Notes: generated from the sequence alone by a model not told the origin. Positions 50,255 through 59,945 are shown, numbered from the stretch's first letter. The stretch: DNA of 64,000 nucleotides from Leptospiraceae bacterium (GCA_020440825.1 JAGRNJ010000003.1:1-64000); one strand, 5' to 3'. Numbers and translations are program-made.

Positions 50255-51376
50255 ATGTCAAAGCTTTCAATTGAAGAAATATCCCATACAAAAAAAGAGG
50301 TCTCCAAATTTATCCATTTTGCACGCAAAGTGTATGGAAAAAATCATCCCTATTATGTAGACCCTATTTATTCAGAGCAGATAAAATTCATTCTCAAAGG
50401 ACCCTTTAATCGAATTGGCGAAAAAATACTTTTGATGGTGTACAGAGACGGATCGCCTGTCGCTCGTGCATCGTTTCACCGCAGCTTTGCGCATAATGAA
50501 CACTACAATACCAACCAAGGATTCTGGGGCTGGTTTGAAGCGTTTAACGACCCCGAGGCAGTAAAATTATTGTTTGAAACCGGTTTTCAATGGCTCAAAG
50601 AAAAAGGCTGCCAATCGTCGGTAGGGCCAATGAATTTCACAATCTATGATGAAATAGGAATGTTGATTGAGAGTTTTGATTCTATTCCTGCCATTCTATG
50701 TACATATAATCCGGAATACTATCCTCAGTTAATAGGTGACCTGGGATTTCAAAAAGAAATCGACTGGTATGCCTACTGGCGACCGGCCGATACCCCGATA
50801 CCACCGCTGATGGATAAGCTGGCCAAACGACTCGAGCGGAATTCACATGTTCGAATACGGGAAGCGAACATGAAAGACTGGAATAACGAAATTAAAGCTG
50901 TGCACAGTATTTTTAATCATGCATGGTCAGAAAACTGGGGTCATGTGCCTCTCAATGACGAACAATGGGATGTAATCATTCATGAATTAAAACAGATTGT
51001 ACGAAAAGACCTGGCCTTGATTCTCGAAGCCGACGGTAAAACCGTCGGGTTTTGCATCACAATTCCTGATGCGAATGCTGCGGTCAAAAAAGCAAAAGGA
51101 AGCTTGTGGCCTTTTGGAGTCTTCAAAATTCTCTGGAATCTTAGAAAAATAAATACCGTTCGCACAATTATCATGGGCATTGAAGAAGACTATCGCCGGC
51201 ACGGCTATGATTTTGCGCTCGTACATCGCACAATCAAAAACGGAGTTGCTGTAGGTATGACCGGCTCAGATTGTTCCCTTCTGGCAGAAACCAATACCAG
51301 AATTATTGAAGGTGTAACCGCGATGGGGGCCTATAAATACAAAACGTATCGTATTTACAAAAAGGAAATTGAATGA
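50255..51376 (+). CDS. GNAT-like N-acetyltransferase, two-domain
   Basis: 373 residues from the ATG at 50255 (an upstream frame from 50189 is unsupported). The C-terminal half has the acyl-CoA fold rhythm: LALILEADGKTVGFCITIPDANAA (strand-turn-strand), RTIIMGIEEDYRRHGYDFALVHRTI (motif A region, R-x-x-G/A), VGMTGSDCSLLAETNTRIIEGVTAMGAYKYKTYRIY. The N-terminal half resembles another GNAT fold (KILLMVYRDGSPVARASFHRSF) and ends YNPEYYPQLIGDLGFQKEIDWYAYW. The substrate is unknown. It resembles conserved bacterial proteins annotated only as GNAT. It is a single-gene unit. Confidence 0.7.
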   Translation: MSKLSIEEISHTKKEVSKFIHFARKVYGKNHPYYVDPIYSEQIKFILKGPFNRIGEKILLMVYRDGSPVARASFHRSFAHNEHYNTNQGFWGWFEAFNDPEAVKLLFETGFQWLKEKGCQSSVGPMNFTIYDEIGMLIESFDSIPAILCTYNPEYYPQLIGDLGFQKEIDWYAYWRPADTPIPPLMDKLAKRLERNSHVRIREANMKDWNNEIKAVHSIFNHAWSENWGHVPLNDEQWDVIIHELKQIVRKDLALILEADGKTVGFCITIPDANAAVKKAKGSLWPFGVFKILWNLRKINTVRTIIMGIEEDYRRHGYDFALVHRTIKNGVAVGMTGSDCSLLAETNTRIIEGVTAMGAYKYKTYRIYKKEIE

Positions 51377-51862
51377 GAAAAACGTATTGGGCATAATTTG
51401 CGGGTACCCAGCTATCGACTTAAATTCACTGCCAGATTAACAGATGGGTGTCAGTTGCTTTAATACATGGGTATATCATTTGACGATTGCTTCAGCCATC
51501 TATCTTAAAAAAGAACATGGCGGTTGGGTTACCCCCCAAACTTAAGGGTATCGAACGAGTTTGCTATTATGGAATTCCACAACGACCATTAAAACGCGAC
51601 ATAATCCGGAGTTTTCTGGTATTTACCAGAAAAGACAAGCAGCTTGCCCATTCTCTGATGTAGATTTCAAGAACTCCTCTTCACTGACCTTGCCCAGAAT
51701 AATACTTGCCCAACGGGGGTCGACCAGGAACGGGCCGACGCAGTTCGGCGCGGTCTCGGTCGAGGGGGTATCGACCCCCTGCACTATACAGAATATTGCT
51801 TGACATTGTCATAGCTCAATCAACTTTTGGTGCGGAGTCTTAACAGAATAATATTTATAATT
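51377..51862. other. Non-coding stretch before carD, with hairpins and a GC-rich structured block
   Basis: 486 bp with no convincing gene. It holds a 9-bp hairpin (TTTTCTGGT 51612-51620 with ACCAGAAAA 51625-51633), the structured block at 51715-51779 described separately, TTGACA at 51800-51805 without a good -10, and TATAAT at 51856-51861 which is only 1 nt from the carD start and too close to be its -10. How carD is expressed is not clear. Confidence 0.6.
51715..51779. ncRNA. Candidate structured GC-rich RNA or element upstream of carD
   Basis: Within 65 bp three stems can form: TCGACC (51720-51725) with GGTCGA (51758-51763), inside it GCCGA (51734-51738) with TCGGC (51745-51749), and separately GGGGGT (51764-51769) with ACCCCC (51774-51779). 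Alternatively GGGGGTCGA (51715-51723) pairs perfectly with TCGACCCCC (51771-51779), excluding two of those. Mutually exclusive pairings like this are seen in regulatory RNA, but also in palindromic DNA elements. The block is far more G+C-rich than its surroundings. Confidence 0.45.
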
Positions 51863-52351
51863 ATGGCGACGGCATTCAAAGTCGAGGAACACGTGGTATA
51901 CCCCATGCATGGGGTAGGGAAAATTGCAGACATTGCTACTAAATTAGTACTGGGCAAAAAAAAGAAATATTATGTCGTAGATTTAATCAATTCAAAGATG
52001 ACCGCTTTTCTACCTGTTGATCAGGCAGACAAAATCGGCTTACGACATATTATCCAGAAAAAAGATGTTCAAAAGGTATTGAAACTGCTCAAGGAAGAGT
52101 ATGTAGAAGTCGACGAAGACTGGAAAATCAGATACCAGAACAACATGCTCAAAGTAAAATCAGGATCTATTCAAAGTGTTGCAGAAGTAACCCGCAATCT
52201 TTATAAAAGAGCGCGCGATAAAGAACTATCCATCATGGAACGAAAGCTGTATGAATTGGCATACAGTCTGGTGATCAATGAAGTAGCCCTTGCGAAAGGG
52301 GTAGATCTCGAAGAAGCAAGCAGTCTGATATCCGATATTCTTTCCAAGTAA
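51863..52351 (+). CDS. carD: CarD-family RNA polymerase-binding transcription factor
   Basis: 162 residues from the ATG at 51863. FKVEEHVVYPMHGVGKIADI...GKKKKYYVVDL is the RNA polymerase-interaction (RID, Tudor-like) domain (about 4-62); the rest is the helical DNA-binding part with RARDKELSIMERKLYELAYSLVINEVALAKG. CarD stabilises open promoter complexes and is essential in several bacteria. The upstream in-frame ORF (51827) adds a basic head without a ribosome-binding site. The next gene (PIN/TRAM) has its own ribosome-binding site 30 bp downstream. Confidence 0.93.
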   Translation: MATAFKVEEHVVYPMHGVGKIADIATKLVLGKKKKYYVVDLINSKMTAFLPVDQADKIGLRHIIQKKDVQKVLKLLKEEYVEVDEDWKIRYQNNMLKVKSGSIQSVAEVTRNLYKRARDKELSIMERKLYELAYSLVINEVALAKGVDLEEASSLISDILSK

Positions 52352-52383
52352 CCTCCTTAGCTAAGCCATGAAAAGGAGTTTTT

Positions 52384-53379
52384 ATGAAATATTTATTAAC
52401 CGTATTGCCGGTTCTTGCGGCAACGGGTGTTGTCTTATCGACAGACCAGTCTCTTTGGGCAATTCTTTCAATGATCACGTCGATCATTGTTTCTCTCGCA
52501 GGTCTTTTTCTATGGGAAAAGTTTTCAGATTCTCAGCAAAGTAGAAAACTGGCAGCTGCTTTGGCAGCTTTGGCGATAGCTTTAGCAGTCGGAGGGCTCT
52601 CGACCCCTCTTTTTGCCAGCCTTCCCCCGTTTTCACCCTGGATTCTGGTTTCCGTTCTGGGGGGCTGGGGTATGTATGCAGGGGTAAACTCTGTCGCAAA
52701 ACCCGAACGAATGTTGAGCCCCTTGCCTTTACAGGCGGTCTTGCCCGATACAGATAAACTGCCATTGCCAGAAGGTAAGACGAAAGTTCTCGATACCAGC
52801 ATTGTAATCGATGGCCGAATCATTGATATTGCCAGCACCGGTTTTATCGAGGGTCCATTTGTTGTGCCCAACTTTGTGTTGCGTGAGATTCAATTGATTT
52901 CAGACTCTTCTGACCCGATAAAACGCAATCGCGGTCGTCGTGGTCTCGATATGCTGAACCAGCTGCAAAAGCGCGAAGATCTGGAAGTAAAAATCGACTA
53001 TAAAGATTATTCTGAAACCAGAGAAGTAGATGCCAAACTGATTCGTCTTGCGAAAGACAGAAATGCAGTACTCGTTACAAATGACTTCAATCTCAATAAA
53101 GTGGCCGAATTCCAGGGCATCAAAGTACTGAATCTCAATAACCTGGCAAATGCCCTGAAACCGGTTGTTCTCCCGGGTGAAGAACTTGAGCTGCAGGTTG
53201 TCAAAGAAGGCAAAGATGAAAACCAGGGCATTGGCTATCTGGATGATGGTACAATGGTGGTAATTGAGAATGGCAGTAAATTACTGGGTAAAAAAGTCAA
53301 AGTAAATGTGACCAGTGTAATTCAGACCAATTCTGGAAAAATGTTTTTCACCCGTATAGTTACCGGTAAGGGAAACTGA
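52384..53379 (+). CDS. PIN/TRAM-domain membrane protein (YacL-like)
   Basis: 331 residues. Three or four N-terminal membrane helices (about 4-22, 25-46, 57-75, 82-105), then a PIN domain ([18 protein letters not shown], Asp140 of the first block; [35 protein letters not shown]) and a C-terminal TRAM domain ([33 protein letters not shown]). PIN-TRAM proteins of this type are typical of the Bacillus YacL family, encoded next to ispD, as here. A strong Shine-Dalgarno AAAAGGAG precedes the ATG. The function is unclear, possibly RNA cleavage tied to the membrane. Confidence 0.92.
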   Translation: MKYLLTVLPVLAATGVVLSTDQSLWAILSMITSIIVSLAGLFLWEKFSDSQQSRKLAAALAALAIALAVGGLSTPLFASLPPFSPWILVSVLGGWGMYAGVNSVAKPERMLSPLPLQAVLPDTDKLPLPEGKTKVLDTSIVIDGRIIDIASTGFIEGPFVVPNFVLREIQLISDSSDPIKRNRGRRGLDMLNQLQKREDLEVKIDYKDYSETREVDAKLIRLAKDRNAVLVTNDFNLNKVAEFQGIKVLNLNNLANALKPVVLPGEELELQVVKEGKDENQGIGYLDDGTMVVIENGSKLLGKKVKVNVTSVIQTNSGKMFFTRIVTGKGN

Positions 53380-53411
53380 GCTTAAACCAGAACACAGACT
53401 CCCGTTTTGCA

Positions 53412-54086
53412 ATGCTGCTGCTCTTGGGCGGCAGCGGAATGCGCTTTGGCTCTAATCTTCCTAAACAGTTCCATCTAGTGGCAAATGAGCCACTTTTCAA
53501 AGCAACCTGCAGAAGTTTGTGTGCTCTGCCATTTCGATATATTGTTCTAGTCGTTAACGAGAACTATATTGCAGAGAAGATTTTTACAAATGCGCTTCAA
53601 GAGTTGACTTTAGAATTTCCTTCTTCTCAGTTTATCGCGACAACTGGCGGGAACACCAGACACCTGAGTTTTCTCAATGGCCTGAAAGAACTGAAGAAAA
53701 TAACTGGCACATCATCGCACATCGCAGTTCATGATGCCAATAGACCCTTCATTTCTGAATCATTTATAGAAAATATTCGAATTGCCTTCAATGAACTGGG
53801 TGAAACCGCACATGCTGCAGTTCCTGTCATACCGGTAACAGATTCTATATTGCAAAAATACGAAAACGAAGAGGTACAATATCCCGACCGTAGTTCATTG
53901 TTCGCGGTACAGACTCCGCAACTTTTATTTCTTCCCGCCTTTGAAAATCGGCTACAGACTTTAAATGAAGATAATTATACCGATGAGGGAAGCATGGCCT
54001 TAGCATTGGGTTTGAAAGTATTTACATTTGAAGGTGATCCCGGGAACGTAAAAATAACATACCCCAGTGACCTTAAACCTTCCTGA
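53412..54086 (+). CDS. ispD: 2-C-methyl-D-erythritol 4-phosphate cytidylyltransferase
   Basis: 224 residues from the first ATG. The CDP-transferase motifs are LLGGSGMRFGSNLPKQF (Gly-rich nucleotide site with Lys), TGGNTRHLSFLNGL, IAVHDANRPFIS, VPVIPVTDSI and FAVQTPQLLFL, ending YTDEGSMALALGLKVFTFEGDPGNVKIT. It makes CDP-methylerythritol in the MEP isoprenoid pathway. The first beta strand of the family begins a few residues before the ATG (FAMLLLL in-frame), and a CTG at 53376, overlapping the PIN stop, is a possible upstream start with AAGGG nearby. The order carD-PIN/TRAM-ispD is conserved in many bacteria; ispF is not adjacent. Confidence 0.9.
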   Translation: MLLLLGGSGMRFGSNLPKQFHLVANEPLFKATCRSLCALPFRYIVLVVNENYIAEKIFTNALQELTLEFPSSQFIATTGGNTRHLSFLNGLKELKKITGTSSHIAVHDANRPFISESFIENIRIAFNELGETAHAAVPVIPVTDSILQKYENEEVQYPDRSSLFAVQTPQLLFLPAFENRLQTLNEDNYTDEGSMALALGLKVFTFEGDPGNVKITYPSDLKPS

Positions 54087-54129
54087 TCTAGAATGATCGC
54101 AGTTTTCTTTTTTTGACCGATTACAATTT

Positions 54130-55086
54130 CTATATTTTAAAGCGAGCACCCTCTCTCGCTATGTGCAAGCGCGGCCAACTCTTACCCATCGAGTTTCTGT
54201 GTTTTACTGCTTCCCGATAATTTTCCATAAGTGTTTCATCTGAATAAGCCGGTTCATGATGTGTAAGAACCATATGCCGGGTACGCCATTTTAATGCACA
54301 GTTTACCGCCATTGTAAAGCTGGTATGACCCCAATCAAATTTTTGAAATGATTCATCGAGGGTATACTGTGCATCAAGCACAATAAGATCTGCATCATTG
54401 AAGAAATCTGTACTGGTATTGAGGTCTTCCAGATAATCACCGGTGAATTCAACATCTGTTGCAAAGATAAAAGAACCCCTTTCATTGGTGAACCGGTAGG
54501 CAACACACCCCCCCGGATGTTTCAAAGGTATTGTGCGTACACTCAGACCCGGTTCAAGTTCATAAGATTTATCGATTTCAAGCTTAATAAAATTTTTAGT
54601 AGAAGCGGTGTCATTAAACGGTGCAGGAAAGAACCTGAAATCTGTCTGGTATGCAAGTCTCTCTTGCAGATCATCTAAAATTGAATAGAAATGTACTTTA
54701 TTCCCGGGAATATAGACTGGCTTAAAGAACGGCAATCCGTGAATATGATCCCAATGGGTATGGGTAAAAAATAGAGAGATTTCACCTTGGCCTTTGCCGA
54801 ACTCTGAGGCCATAAGCTCATCACCCAGGGCACGAATACCGGTACCTGCATCGAGTATGTATATTTTACCTGAATCTGATTGTACTTCGACACAGGTCGT
54901 GTTGCCCCCGATATTGTATTTCAGGTTCTTGGGCAGGGTACGTATAAACGCAGGAATATCAAAGTTATCTTCTTTTTTTGATTTTTCCAGTGCTGTAGCA
55001 ATAATAGTTGCCAATTTCTGCTGGTATTCATCGGACCCCATAGGGGAGGGCAAAGAACCCCGTACTCCGCGCAAGGTAATTCTCAT
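54130..55086 (-). CDS. MBL-fold metallo-hydrolase
   Basis: 318 residues. The metallo-beta-lactamase site THTHWDHIHGLPFF (HxHxDH), HPGGCVAYRF and the late Asp/His residues (FATDVEFTGDY, FDWGHTSF, THHEPAYSD) are intact. It starts MRITLRGVRGSLPSPMGSDEYQQ, typical of the CNPase/phosphodiesterase-like MBL group with a phosphate-binding GVRGS head. It is the last gene of the CHAT operon and overlaps the previous gene by 4 bp. The substrate (nucleotide or phosphodiester) is unknown. Confidence 0.88.
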   Translation of the reverse strand: MRITLRGVRGSLPSPMGSDEYQQKLATIIATALEKSKKEDNFDIPAFIRTLPKNLKYNIGGNTTCVEVQSDSGKIYILDAGTGIRALGDELMASEFGKGQGEISLFFTHTHWDHIHGLPFFKPVYIPGNKVHFYSILDDLQERLAYQTDFRFFPAPFNDTASTKNFIKLEIDKSYELEPGLSVRTIPLKHPGGCVAYRFTNERGSFIFATDVEFTGDYLEDLNTSTDFFNDADLIVLDAQYTLDESFQKFDWGHTSFTMAVNCALKWRTRHMVLTHHEPAYSDETLMENYREAVKHRNSMGKSWPRLHIAREGARFKI

Positions 55087-56255
55087 TGAATTGCCCCCGC
55101 TTCTTGTATCATTCTGTTTATTGGTCTTTTCTTATGAAACGGCGAAAAAACCGGGTCATAAAAATTAATCAAACCAATCTGACGTTTTCCCTGCTCAATT
55201 TCATGAATTATTTCGGTGACCCGTTTATTGACGGGAACCCGAATTTTTTTCTTTTCGGCCAATCTGGCAATATACCCATTCAAATAATCAATTTCGGTTG
55301 GTAACCCGCGTTCTAATGACTGTAAACTGGAAGATTTGAGTTTCCGGTATTTGAAGCCAACCATTCGTATCAAGATATGTCTTTTGAGTTCACTAAACCA
55401 GGATTGGCTCTTTGTAAATTCATAAAAATCAAGTCGTTTATTTACACTTTCAACTTTGATTGCGTATGCGTTGGCCACTTGCATGGCCTCAAACATTATC
55501 TCTATGAAGAGATTCCGCATCAGCTTTTTTGACAGCATATCACCAAGATAGAGTCCACAAATTGCACCGAGAGAGGTTATACAGGAGTTAATAATTATTT
55601 TTCCGTACAGATGACCTTCAATATTGTCAGTGATTTCGCAGGGTAAGGTGCAGTTCAGCATTTGCTGAACTGCAAGCAAAGCAGGTTCATTTACATTTTC
55701 CCGCATTCCAATGAAGAAATCGCCACCAGAAGTCACTTCGATTCTGTTATCGCTCTGCATGGTTGAACCCCAGCCGACCACGCATCCCGCGACACGATGT
55801 GACGAGAATTTTTTATCGAGCAAGTCAAGTACATTGCCATTTTGCAGTGAGACAATAATTCCATCTTTTTTCAACAGAGTTTTTAATTGAGCGGGCAATT
55901 TTTCAATTTCTGTAACTTTGGTTGCCAGAAACAATATATCAAACGGCCCCTTGAATTGTTGAATACTGGATTTCGGCTTCGCTACAACACTAAACTCTCG
56001 ATCAGGATTTATGATGATCAAGTTTTCATTTTCAATTTTCTTTTGCTGTTCTTTGCGTCGAACGAGAATTTGTACATCATACCCGGCCTCAATCATTGAT
56101 GCAGCCACCGGCCCACCAATCGCCCCTGCCCCGATTAGACCAATTCGTGAATTTTTCCCGAACTGAGCAGGTTTGTTTGAAGTGCTCAGCTTTTTTGGGC
56201 TACTCTCAACTTGTCTGATGTCATGCTTTTGACGCTGTGGCATAGTGTTTTTCAC
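55083..56255 (-). CDS. Ketopantoate reductase-like protein (ApbA/PanE fold)
   Basis: 390 residues. The NADP motif IGLIGAGAIGGPVAASMIEAGYDVQILVRR (about 37-66) and the C-terminal helical ApbA domain with KIIINSCITSLGAICGL are recognisable. PLAPSN is not visible and the size exceeds the usual about 300 residues, with an extra head (about 35 residues) and tail, so a function outside pantothenate synthesis is possible. It overlaps the ABC-F gene by 35 bp, and the MBL gene by 4 bp, so it belongs to the same operon. The role in the operon is unclear. Confidence 0.75.
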   Translation of the reverse strand: MKNTMPQRQKHDIRQVESSPKKLSTSNKPAQFGKNSRIGLIGAGAIGGPVAASMIEAGYDVQILVRRKEQQKKIENENLIIINPDREFSVVAKPKSSIQQFKGPFDILFLATKVTEIEKLPAQLKTLLKKDGIIVSLQNGNVLDLLDKKFSSHRVAGCVVGWGSTMQSDNRIEVTSGGDFFIGMRENVNEPALLAVQQMLNCTLPCEITDNIEGHLYGKIIINSCITSLGAICGLYLGDMLSKKLMRNLFIEIMFEAMQVANAYAIKVESVNKRLDFYEFTKSQSWFSELKRHILIRMVGFKYRKLKSSSLQSLERGLPTEIDYLNGYIARLAEKKKIRVPVNKRVTEIIHEIEQGKRQIGLINFYDPVFSPFHKKRPINRMIQEAGAIQ

Positions 56256-57849
56256 GAAGCTGCTTTATTTCGGGTGATACGATGTAATCATCAAAACTCA
56301 TCATTTTATCGATGCATCCAGATGGGGTTAATTCAAGTATTCGATTGGCCACTGATTCATTAAACTCATGATCTTTCGAGGCAAGAATCAGAGCCTGGTT
56401 GAATTTGATAAGCCCGTTATTGAGAGCGGTAATCGATTCCAGGTCAAGATGGTTTGTTGGCTCATCAAACATCAGAAAGTTTGCACCCGAGAGCATCATT
56501 CTCGCCAATAAACAGCGAACTTTTTCACCACCCGAGAGAACTCCTGATTTTTTATGCACCTCATCTCCGGAAAACAGCATTCGCCCAAGGAAACCTCGTA
56601 TAAAGTTTTCTTCCTGGTCTTCACTATACTGTCGCAACCAGTCAATGAGGTTTAAGTCGTCATTGAAATCTTTGTCATGATCTTGAGAGAAGTAGCCCAT
56701 AGTGACAGTCTCACCCCACACAATACTGCCTGAGTCCGGTGTTTCTTCACCAGAGAGAAGTTTAAATAGAAGAGTCTTGGCATTTTCATCTTGCCCGAAT
56801 AAACTGATCTTGTCTCCCTGATTAACTGTAAACGAAACATTACTGACGAGCTCTACCCCATCTAATTTTTTAGACAGGTTTTTGACTTCCAGAATATTCT
56901 TCCCGAGTTCGCGAGCGGGCTTGAAATCTACATAAGGATATTTTCTAGTCGAAGGTTTAATCTCATCGAGGGAAATTTTATCAAGCAATTTCTTTCGGGA
57001 GGTCGCCTGCTTTGCTTTTGAGGCATTCGATGCAAAGCGTGCAATAAAATCTTGCAGCTCTTTCATTTTCTCTTCTTTTTTCTTATTGGCATCTTTCATC
57101 TGTTTATAGGCTAATTGACTTGACTGATACCAGAAATCATAATTGCCCATATAGATGCTGATCTTACCAAAATCGATGTCAGCAATATGAGTACATACAT
57201 TATTCAGGAAGTGTCGATCATGGGAAACAACGATTACAGTGTTTGAAAAATTGATCAGAAATTCTTCGAGCCACATGATCGATTCTAAATCAAGGTGGTT
57301 GGTAGGCTCATCGAGTAAAAGAATTTCAGGATTTCCGAACAAGGCCTGGGCAAGCAACACCCTTACTTTCTGTGAGCCGTCCAGAGATTTCATTGATTTT
57401 TGATGCAGGTCATCTGAAATTCCCAGCCCTTTCAGCAAGGTGGCAGCTTCTGCTTCTGAACTCCATCCGTCTAATTCTTCAAACTTCTCTTCAAGTTCAG
57501 AAATTCGAATACCGTCTGCATCTGAAAAATCAGGTTTGGCATATAATTGCTCTTTTTCTGCCATTATTTTATACAGTTCGGGATAACCCATGATAACAGT
57601 GGGCAACACATCAAATTCATCATATTCAAAATGGTTCTGTCTTAAAACCGCAATTCTTGCCGATTGCGGTTTGATAACTTCGCCTGAACTTGGTTCAACC
57701 TCACCCTGCAAAATCTTGAGAAAAGTAGATTTACCAGCCCCGTTTGCACCGATCATACCATAACAATTGCCCGGTGTGAATTTTATATTCACATCTTCGA
57801 ACAGTACCCTTTTCCCGAATTTTAATGTTAATACGCTGGTTTGAATCAT
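56221..57849 (-). CDS. ABC-F family ATPase (YbiT/YkpA-like)
   Basis: 542 residues without membrane segments. Two ABC domains: Walker A GANGAGKSTF, signature SLDGSQKVRV, Walker B ILLLDEPTNHLD, and in the second GQDENAKTLL (degenerate Walker A), SGGEKVRC, LMFDEPTNHLD. The linker between is charged and helical (AYKQMKDANKKKEEKMKELQDFIAR). The signature 'DGSQ' in domain 1 is typical of the YbiT subgroup. ABC-F proteins act on the ribosome in translation or antibiotic protection. It is translated by an ATGA overlap after the CHAT protease gene, an uncommon association. Confidence 0.9.
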   Translation of the reverse strand: MIQTSVLTLKFGKRVLFEDVNIKFTPGNCYGMIGANGAGKSTFLKILQGEVEPSSGEVIKPQSARIAVLRQNHFEYDEFDVLPTVIMGYPELYKIMAEKEQLYAKPDFSDADGIRISELEEKFEELDGWSSEAEAATLLKGLGISDDLHQKSMKSLDGSQKVRVLLAQALFGNPEILLLDEPTNHLDLESIMWLEEFLINFSNTVIVVSHDRHFLNNVCTHIADIDFGKISIYMGNYDFWYQSSQLAYKQMKDANKKKEEKMKELQDFIARFASNASKAKQATSRKKLLDKISLDEIKPSTRKYPYVDFKPARELGKNILEVKNLSKKLDGVELVSNVSFTVNQGDKISLFGQDENAKTLLFKLLSGEETPDSGSIVWGETVTMGYFSQDHDKDFNDDLNLIDWLRQYSEDQEENFIRGFLGRMLFSGDEVHKKSGVLSGGEKVRCLLARMMLSGANFLMFDEPTNHLDLESITALNNGLIKFNQALILASKDHEFNESVANRILELTPSGCIDKMMSFDDYIVSPEIKQLREKHYATASKA

Positions 57850-59717
57850 AAGCTCAGAGTGCCTTCTGCCCGGGTATAAAGAATCTCATATAAATTGCCT
57901 TGGTGCTCAATCTTTAAATTCATATAGGGAGAGAGGTCTAAAAATATCCTTTTGATCGGATTAAAAAACACACACTTGCCGACAAGCGAAGTTGTTTTCT
58001 CTGTAATTTCATTAAATACAGTGACATTGGCCTGGGTGGGCAAAATAATATCGCGCATACCATGGTACTCTGTTGTACCTTGCAGACTCAATTGTCTGTA
58101 TCCCGGTTCCATAATACGGTAGAAACCATAATTTCTTACTGCATCAAAATCGAGTAGAATTGTCTCTAGCAGGTATTGCATTGTGATTTCATAACTTTCA
58201 AATTCTTCTTTCGAAAGTTTTGTCTCTTCAATTTTTTTGCTCCATGCTGCGAACTTCAATAGACTGTCTTTATGTACATAAAGTATTTCCATGAGATTTG
58301 GCATAACCGGATGTGTGCGCAAAGCCTTTATTTTTGCCAGTGAACTATATAAAGTCTCTAAAGTTCCAGGTATATTTAAAGGGTCAAAAACCCCGCTATA
58401 CTGCACTTTCAATGTATCGAGGTTGGCCAGAATAACCGAAGTAACAAACAGAATAAACTGTTTGGCCAGATTCGATAAAGCCAGAACAATCTGTACCGGT
58501 TTTTCACGCGCTTCAGAAACACGATGAAATACGGAATATGCCTCTGCCACACCAAACGGAAATTTTTCCATTACATGTCGGGGATCAAGCAGGTTATTTT
58601 CAAGATCTGGAACAGTCGCTCCACTTCTCAGTATTCGTGAATCGGGATTTCCAATTAAAAGATAGCTTGCCCAGGTAAGGTCATTCAAGTTAAAATTGTC
58701 CCGCGCAAATTTCCTGCTCAGTTGCAGTGCTTCACCTATCGAAGAACCCGAAAAAAGATTACTGTAAAAATGCTGAATAAACTGCAGCGTAGAGTTTGAA
58801 TCAGGCATTTGCCAATTTGTACCAATATAGTTACTTTCAGTAGTGCTCAAAAATGAACTGGCAAATTGACCATACCATTCTGCATTTTCATCCAGTTGTT
58901 TGGCCCTGCCACTGGCGCAGGAATTTGAAAATATCAAAGAAGGTTTTGCACCTGATTTTGTTATCTCTCTTGAGTGAAGAATCTTTTGATCGTAAAGAAT
59001 CCACCCATTCTCATCAATACGTTCATTGTGGTGTAAATGCCCTGCATAATGAATAATGTCGCGACCTTGAATCGCATTGAGCAGAGTCAGTTTTGTCGCA
59101 CCCCGCCCGCCCAAAAGTTCAATACTTATTTTTTTTTCAGGCAATGCAACACTCAATTGTTCGAGCAAGGTCTCTCCCTCAATACGAGCCCATTCAAGAT
59201 CTTCAGTCGGGTCTGCAATGATCAGCATGTTGATGCTTTCAGCGGGTTCTGAGTCATGAAACATACCCTGTCTACCCTTGACCGTTTTACCCACTCTGAA
59301 TTTTTCCCAGAGAAAAGAATGGCCATCAAATAAAATCTCGAATGGAATGGATGCAAGCTGCTGGTCTATATGAAAGAACAGCGATCCGCCCGGAATATCT
59401 GAAATATAACTTTGTAATGGAACCGGTATCAGTTGCCGGTACAGAGTTTCACCAACTTGTTTCAGCTTTTCATACAGGTTCAAGTGCTCAAAAATGAATG
59501 CAGTTTTATGCTCATTCTCTTGTGAAAGACCGCTAAGCGATCGTGCGACATTGCTCACCCGATTGAGTTCATGCAGATATTCAGCGATCAGGTCATCATC
59601 AATGATAGAAATAAGCTGTTCATTTTTAGTCAGCACAGGATTGTTTATTCGGGAATCCTGAATTATGTTATACACATTCGTGTTGCCGATACGATCGATT
59701 ATTATACTGATTTGCAT
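57846..59717 (-). CDS. CHAT-domain cysteine protease-like protein
   Basis: 623 residues. A first region of unknown fold (1-90) precedes the CHAT (caspase-like) domain (about 91-365). The presumed dyad is His227 in IIHYAGHLHHN and Cys267 in LIFSNSCASG. Other CHAT features are DIPGGSLFFHIDQQLASIPFEILFDG, YIGTNWQMPDSN and SSIGEALQLSRKFARDNFNLNDLTWASYLLIGNP. The C-terminal 250 residues are helical and not recognised. CHAT proteases act in bacterial programmed responses and some defence systems, usually with a sensor partner. Here it starts a four-gene overlapping operon. There is no clear Shine-Dalgarno at the ATG. Confidence 0.85.
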   Translation of the reverse strand: MQISIIIDRIGNTNVYNIIQDSRINNPVLTKNEQLISIIDDDLIAEYLHELNRVSNVARSLSGLSQENEHKTAFIFEHLNLYEKLKQVGETLYRQLIPVPLQSYISDIPGGSLFFHIDQQLASIPFEILFDGHSFLWEKFRVGKTVKGRQGMFHDSEPAESINMLIIADPTEDLEWARIEGETLLEQLSVALPEKKISIELLGGRGATKLTLLNAIQGRDIIHYAGHLHHNERIDENGWILYDQKILHSREITKSGAKPSLIFSNSCASGRAKQLDENAEWYGQFASSFLSTTESNYIGTNWQMPDSNSTLQFIQHFYSNLFSGSSIGEALQLSRKFARDNFNLNDLTWASYLLIGNPDSRILRSGATVPDLENNLLDPRHVMEKFPFGVAEAYSVFHRVSEAREKPVQIVLALSNLAKQFILFVTSVILANLDTLKVQYSGVFDPLNIPGTLETLYSSLAKIKALRTHPVMPNLMEILYVHKDSLLKFAAWSKKIEETKLSKEEFESYEITMQYLLETILLDFDAVRNYGFYRIMEPGYRQLSLQGTTEYHGMRDIILPTQANVTVFNEITEKTTSLVGKCVFFNPIKRIFLDLSPYMNLKIEHQGNLYEILYTRAEGTLSL

Positions 59718-59907
59718 GTATATGTACGCTAATTTAACTTTCGGCTCAAAGATTGTATCAGTATATGAATTTTTAACAACTCTCGTAGAATCAAACTGGA
59801 AAAGTGAGAATTTATAGAGAATAAGAACTGCAGGTACCTGCTTTACTTCACAAAGTACAATTTCCTATGGTCGGCAAAAGACTGATTAATGTGAAAAGGG
59901 AAAAGCA

Positions 59908-59945
59908 AAATGGCCGGTTCGTTTACAGAAAACTACCGGCCATTT
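59908..59945 (-). terminator. Terminator after the acyl-CoA synthetase gene
   Basis: Perfect 11-bp arms AAATGGCCGGT (59908-59918) and ACCGGCCATTT (59935-59945), 16-nt loop; on the minus strand it is followed by TGCTTTTCCCTTTT. It lies 15 bp past the stop codon and before the CHAT operon. Confidence 0.65.
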
